From Thalassomonas haliotis (GTDB lineage: Bacteria > Pseudomonadota > Gammaproteobacteria > Enterobacterales > Alteromonadaceae), in contig NZ_CP059693.1 of assembly GCF_028657945.1 (NCBI RefSeq), positions 3,782,001 to 3,846,000 on the forward strand: DNA of 64,000 nt. The letters run 5' to 3'. The position numbers and the translations under genes were made by a program. The notes under the pieces are model-generated. The model was not told where the DNA came from, searched no databases, and was given only the letters and a program-made list of their open reading frames with translations. Numbering within the stretch: position 1 is the stretch's first letter; the number at the start of each line of letters is the position of its first letter. Below, piece after piece: positions 62,888 through 64,000 of this stretch.

Positions 62888-63502
62888 CAAGGATTCCTGC
62901 TCGCTTTCCTGTTCCAGCGGCAGACTTTCTTCGTCTTTAATAAAACGCACCAGTTCTATCAGTTGTTCAATTTTCCCGGTGACCACATAAAATTGCCTGT
63001 CTTTATGGGGCTGGAACAAGTAACCGTTTTCTTTAAGGCGTTTAAAAATCAGTTTTAACTGGGTATCCAGGTTGTCACTGCCGGATTTGAAATAACGATC
63101 GCTGGCCAGCTGGCCCAAACGTAATCTCAGTGACTGGTTATCTTCGGTTTTAAGGATAAATTCCTGCAACTTGATGGTATCACCGGCGCTTAACGCACTG
63201 TCGCGCCCCAGGCATTCCTGTACCAGCTGCATCCATTCCAGCAGCGGCAGTAAAGACTGGATTGTTTGTTTAAACTCACGGCTTAAATGCTCCCGGGCAT
63301 CTGTGGTTAATTCCTGATAGGCGAGGAAAAAAACACTGCCATCCTGACTCTGGGCAAGACGGCGGTTAAGGGGGCGCAGGTAATGGTTAAGCTCTTCCCG
63401 GGTAACTTCGTCCTGAAGGCGGCGAAAAGCTTCTTCATCGGTCACGGCGCAAATGCTTTGTCCCGCCAGTAAACGTTCTAATAAAGGGCCGTGTTCTATC
63501 AT
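62882..63502 (-). CDS. mksE: Condensin-like subunit MksE
   Basis: 206 residues, helical with a winged-helix-like C-terminal half (FKRLKENGYLFQPHKDRQFYVVTGKIEQLIELVRFI). It matches the MksE/JetB class by length, by position between SMC and kleisin genes, and by overlap: its ATG overlaps the SMC stop by four bases (ATGA), indicating translational coupling. MksE binds the kleisin to form the condensin-like complex. Confidence 0.85.
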   Translation of the reverse strand: MIEHGPLLERLLAGQSICAVTDEEAFRRLQDEVTREELNHYLRPLNRRLAQSQDGSVFFLAYQELTTDAREHLSREFKQTIQSLLPLLEWMQLVQECLGRDSALSAGDTIKLQEFILKTEDNQSLRLRLGQLASDRYFKSGSDNLDTQLKLIFKRLKENGYLFQPHKDRQFYVVTGKIEQLIELVRFIKDEESLPLEQESEQESLF

Positions 63503-64000
63503 GCGTTCACCTCTGGGCTTGTGTTTGCTTGGTTTACTTGTGCCGCTTGTGCTTGCTGTTTCGATACCTGTCCGGCGCTATTTTGCGACGGCTGCTGCGA
63601 AGCAAGGCGCTCGGCAATACGACTCAGCTTAGGCTCGATACGTTGCAGGCGTTTTTTCTGCTTATCGATCAGGTACCTGTGCTTAAACAAGGTTAAAACA
63701 TCAGACTCCGGATTCGGGAAGGCGCCGACGATGGCAATTTTATTGCTGTCACAGGCGCTGAATAATTTCTCGACATTATGATACGCCAGGGTGCCGATCT
63801 CATCGATAGGCCAGTTGATAACGATATTCGCCTCCCCCCGCAATAACCGGGTAAAGGCCAATAAAAACTTACATAAGATCAGATAAGCCATACCGTGACT
63901 GGAAGACTCCAGTAACTGGCGGTCATTTTTGATCACTAAGTCTGTGCCCGCTTCATTTAAATGCAGCTCCAGCCTTAACAGGGACTCAATCGAATAACTG
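63499..64000 (-). CDS. mksB: SMC-like condensin ATPase MksB (C-terminal part)
   Basis: The gene runs off the right edge; only the last 167 codons are here, read through to 63499. The end of the ATPase domain is seen: SIESLLRLELHLNEAG, ESSSHGMAYLILCKFLLAF (in the position of the SMC signature), and INWPIDEIG, a Walker B with catalytic Asp-Glu, then GAFPNPESDVLTLFKHRYLI. These are typical of MksB/JetC-type SMC proteins. The C-terminus is a Gln/Ala-rich tail. It is first in the operon before mksE and mksF. Confidence 0.88.
   Translation of the reverse strand, partial: SYSIESLLRLELHLNEAGTDLVIKNDRQLLESSSHGMAYLILCKFLLAFTRLLRGEANIVINWPIDEIGTLAYHNVEKLFSACDSNKIAIVGAFPNPESDVLTLFKHRYLIDKQKKRLQRIEPKLSRIAERLASQQPSQNSAGQVSKQQAQAAQVNQANTSPEVNA

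Overview
The window looks like chromosome of a marine gammaproteobacterium of the Alteromonadales, most plausibly Colwelliaceae (Thalassomonas or Colwellia-like). This is judged from the moderate GC content, the enteric-like core genes (rluC, rne, the glrK-qseG-glrR set, helD), many TonB-dependent receptors and secreted hydrolases, and many cyclic-di-GMP proteins. No rRNA, tRNA, CRISPR array, phage or complete insertion sequence was recognised. The genus is inferred from gene style only.

Layout. 0-5 kb: start of a HAD phosphatase gene, rluC, and a divergent rne with a structured leader and a 39-bp tandem repeat in its tail. 5-8.4 kb (minus strand): the most interesting locus, a split borosin RiPP cluster. 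It has a tetrapyrrole-methylase-fold backbone N-methyltransferase, two small precursor-like proteins with different putative cores, and a membrane GGDEF protein directly downstream. 9-12.4 kb: a PAS-PAS-GGDEF-EAL protein, a LytTR response regulator and a small membrane protein, divergent from a TonB-dependent receptor (12.7-15.7 kb). 15.8-26.2 kb: DUF5610 and DUF4197 proteins, an OmpA-family protein, a PilZ membrane protein, a SUKH-like protein, an EF-hand protein and two decayed genes (asmA-like and a ToxR-type regulator).

26.5-30.1 kb: an overlapping three-gene operon for the GlrK/QseE kinase, QseG lipoprotein and GlrR/QseF sigma-54 activator. 30.3-37.7 kb (minus): a TonB receptor-metallophosphatase pair, probably for phosphorus scavenging, a protein of unknown function, and a secreted trypsin-PKD-chitin-binding protease. 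38.8-41.6 kb: small periplasmic proteins, a cytochrome b561-type protein and cytochrome c'. 42.3-47.6 kb: a giant secreted fusion of GH81 beta-1,3-glucanase, TSP3 repeats, a CBM56-like module, a secreted repeat domain and a di-haem oxidoreductase, preceded by two LacI-type palindromes.

48.3-58.4 kb: helicase IV, an orphan LodB/GoxB-like flavoprotein with decayed reading frame beyond its stop, a ribokinase-nucleoside hydrolase salvage pair, a solute-binding-protein fragment, and a MATE exporter divergent from a LysR regulator. 58.4-64 kb (minus): a secreted protein of unknown function, an EAL-HDOD protein, and an MksB-MksE-MksF condensin operon whose SMC gene runs off the right edge; mksE and mksF are separated by phased A-tract repeats.

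Themes that tie the window together are cyclic-di-GMP signalling (two GGDEF proteins, EAL, EAL-HDOD and PilZ), extracellular polymer degradation with TonB-linked uptake, and visible gene decay at four places.
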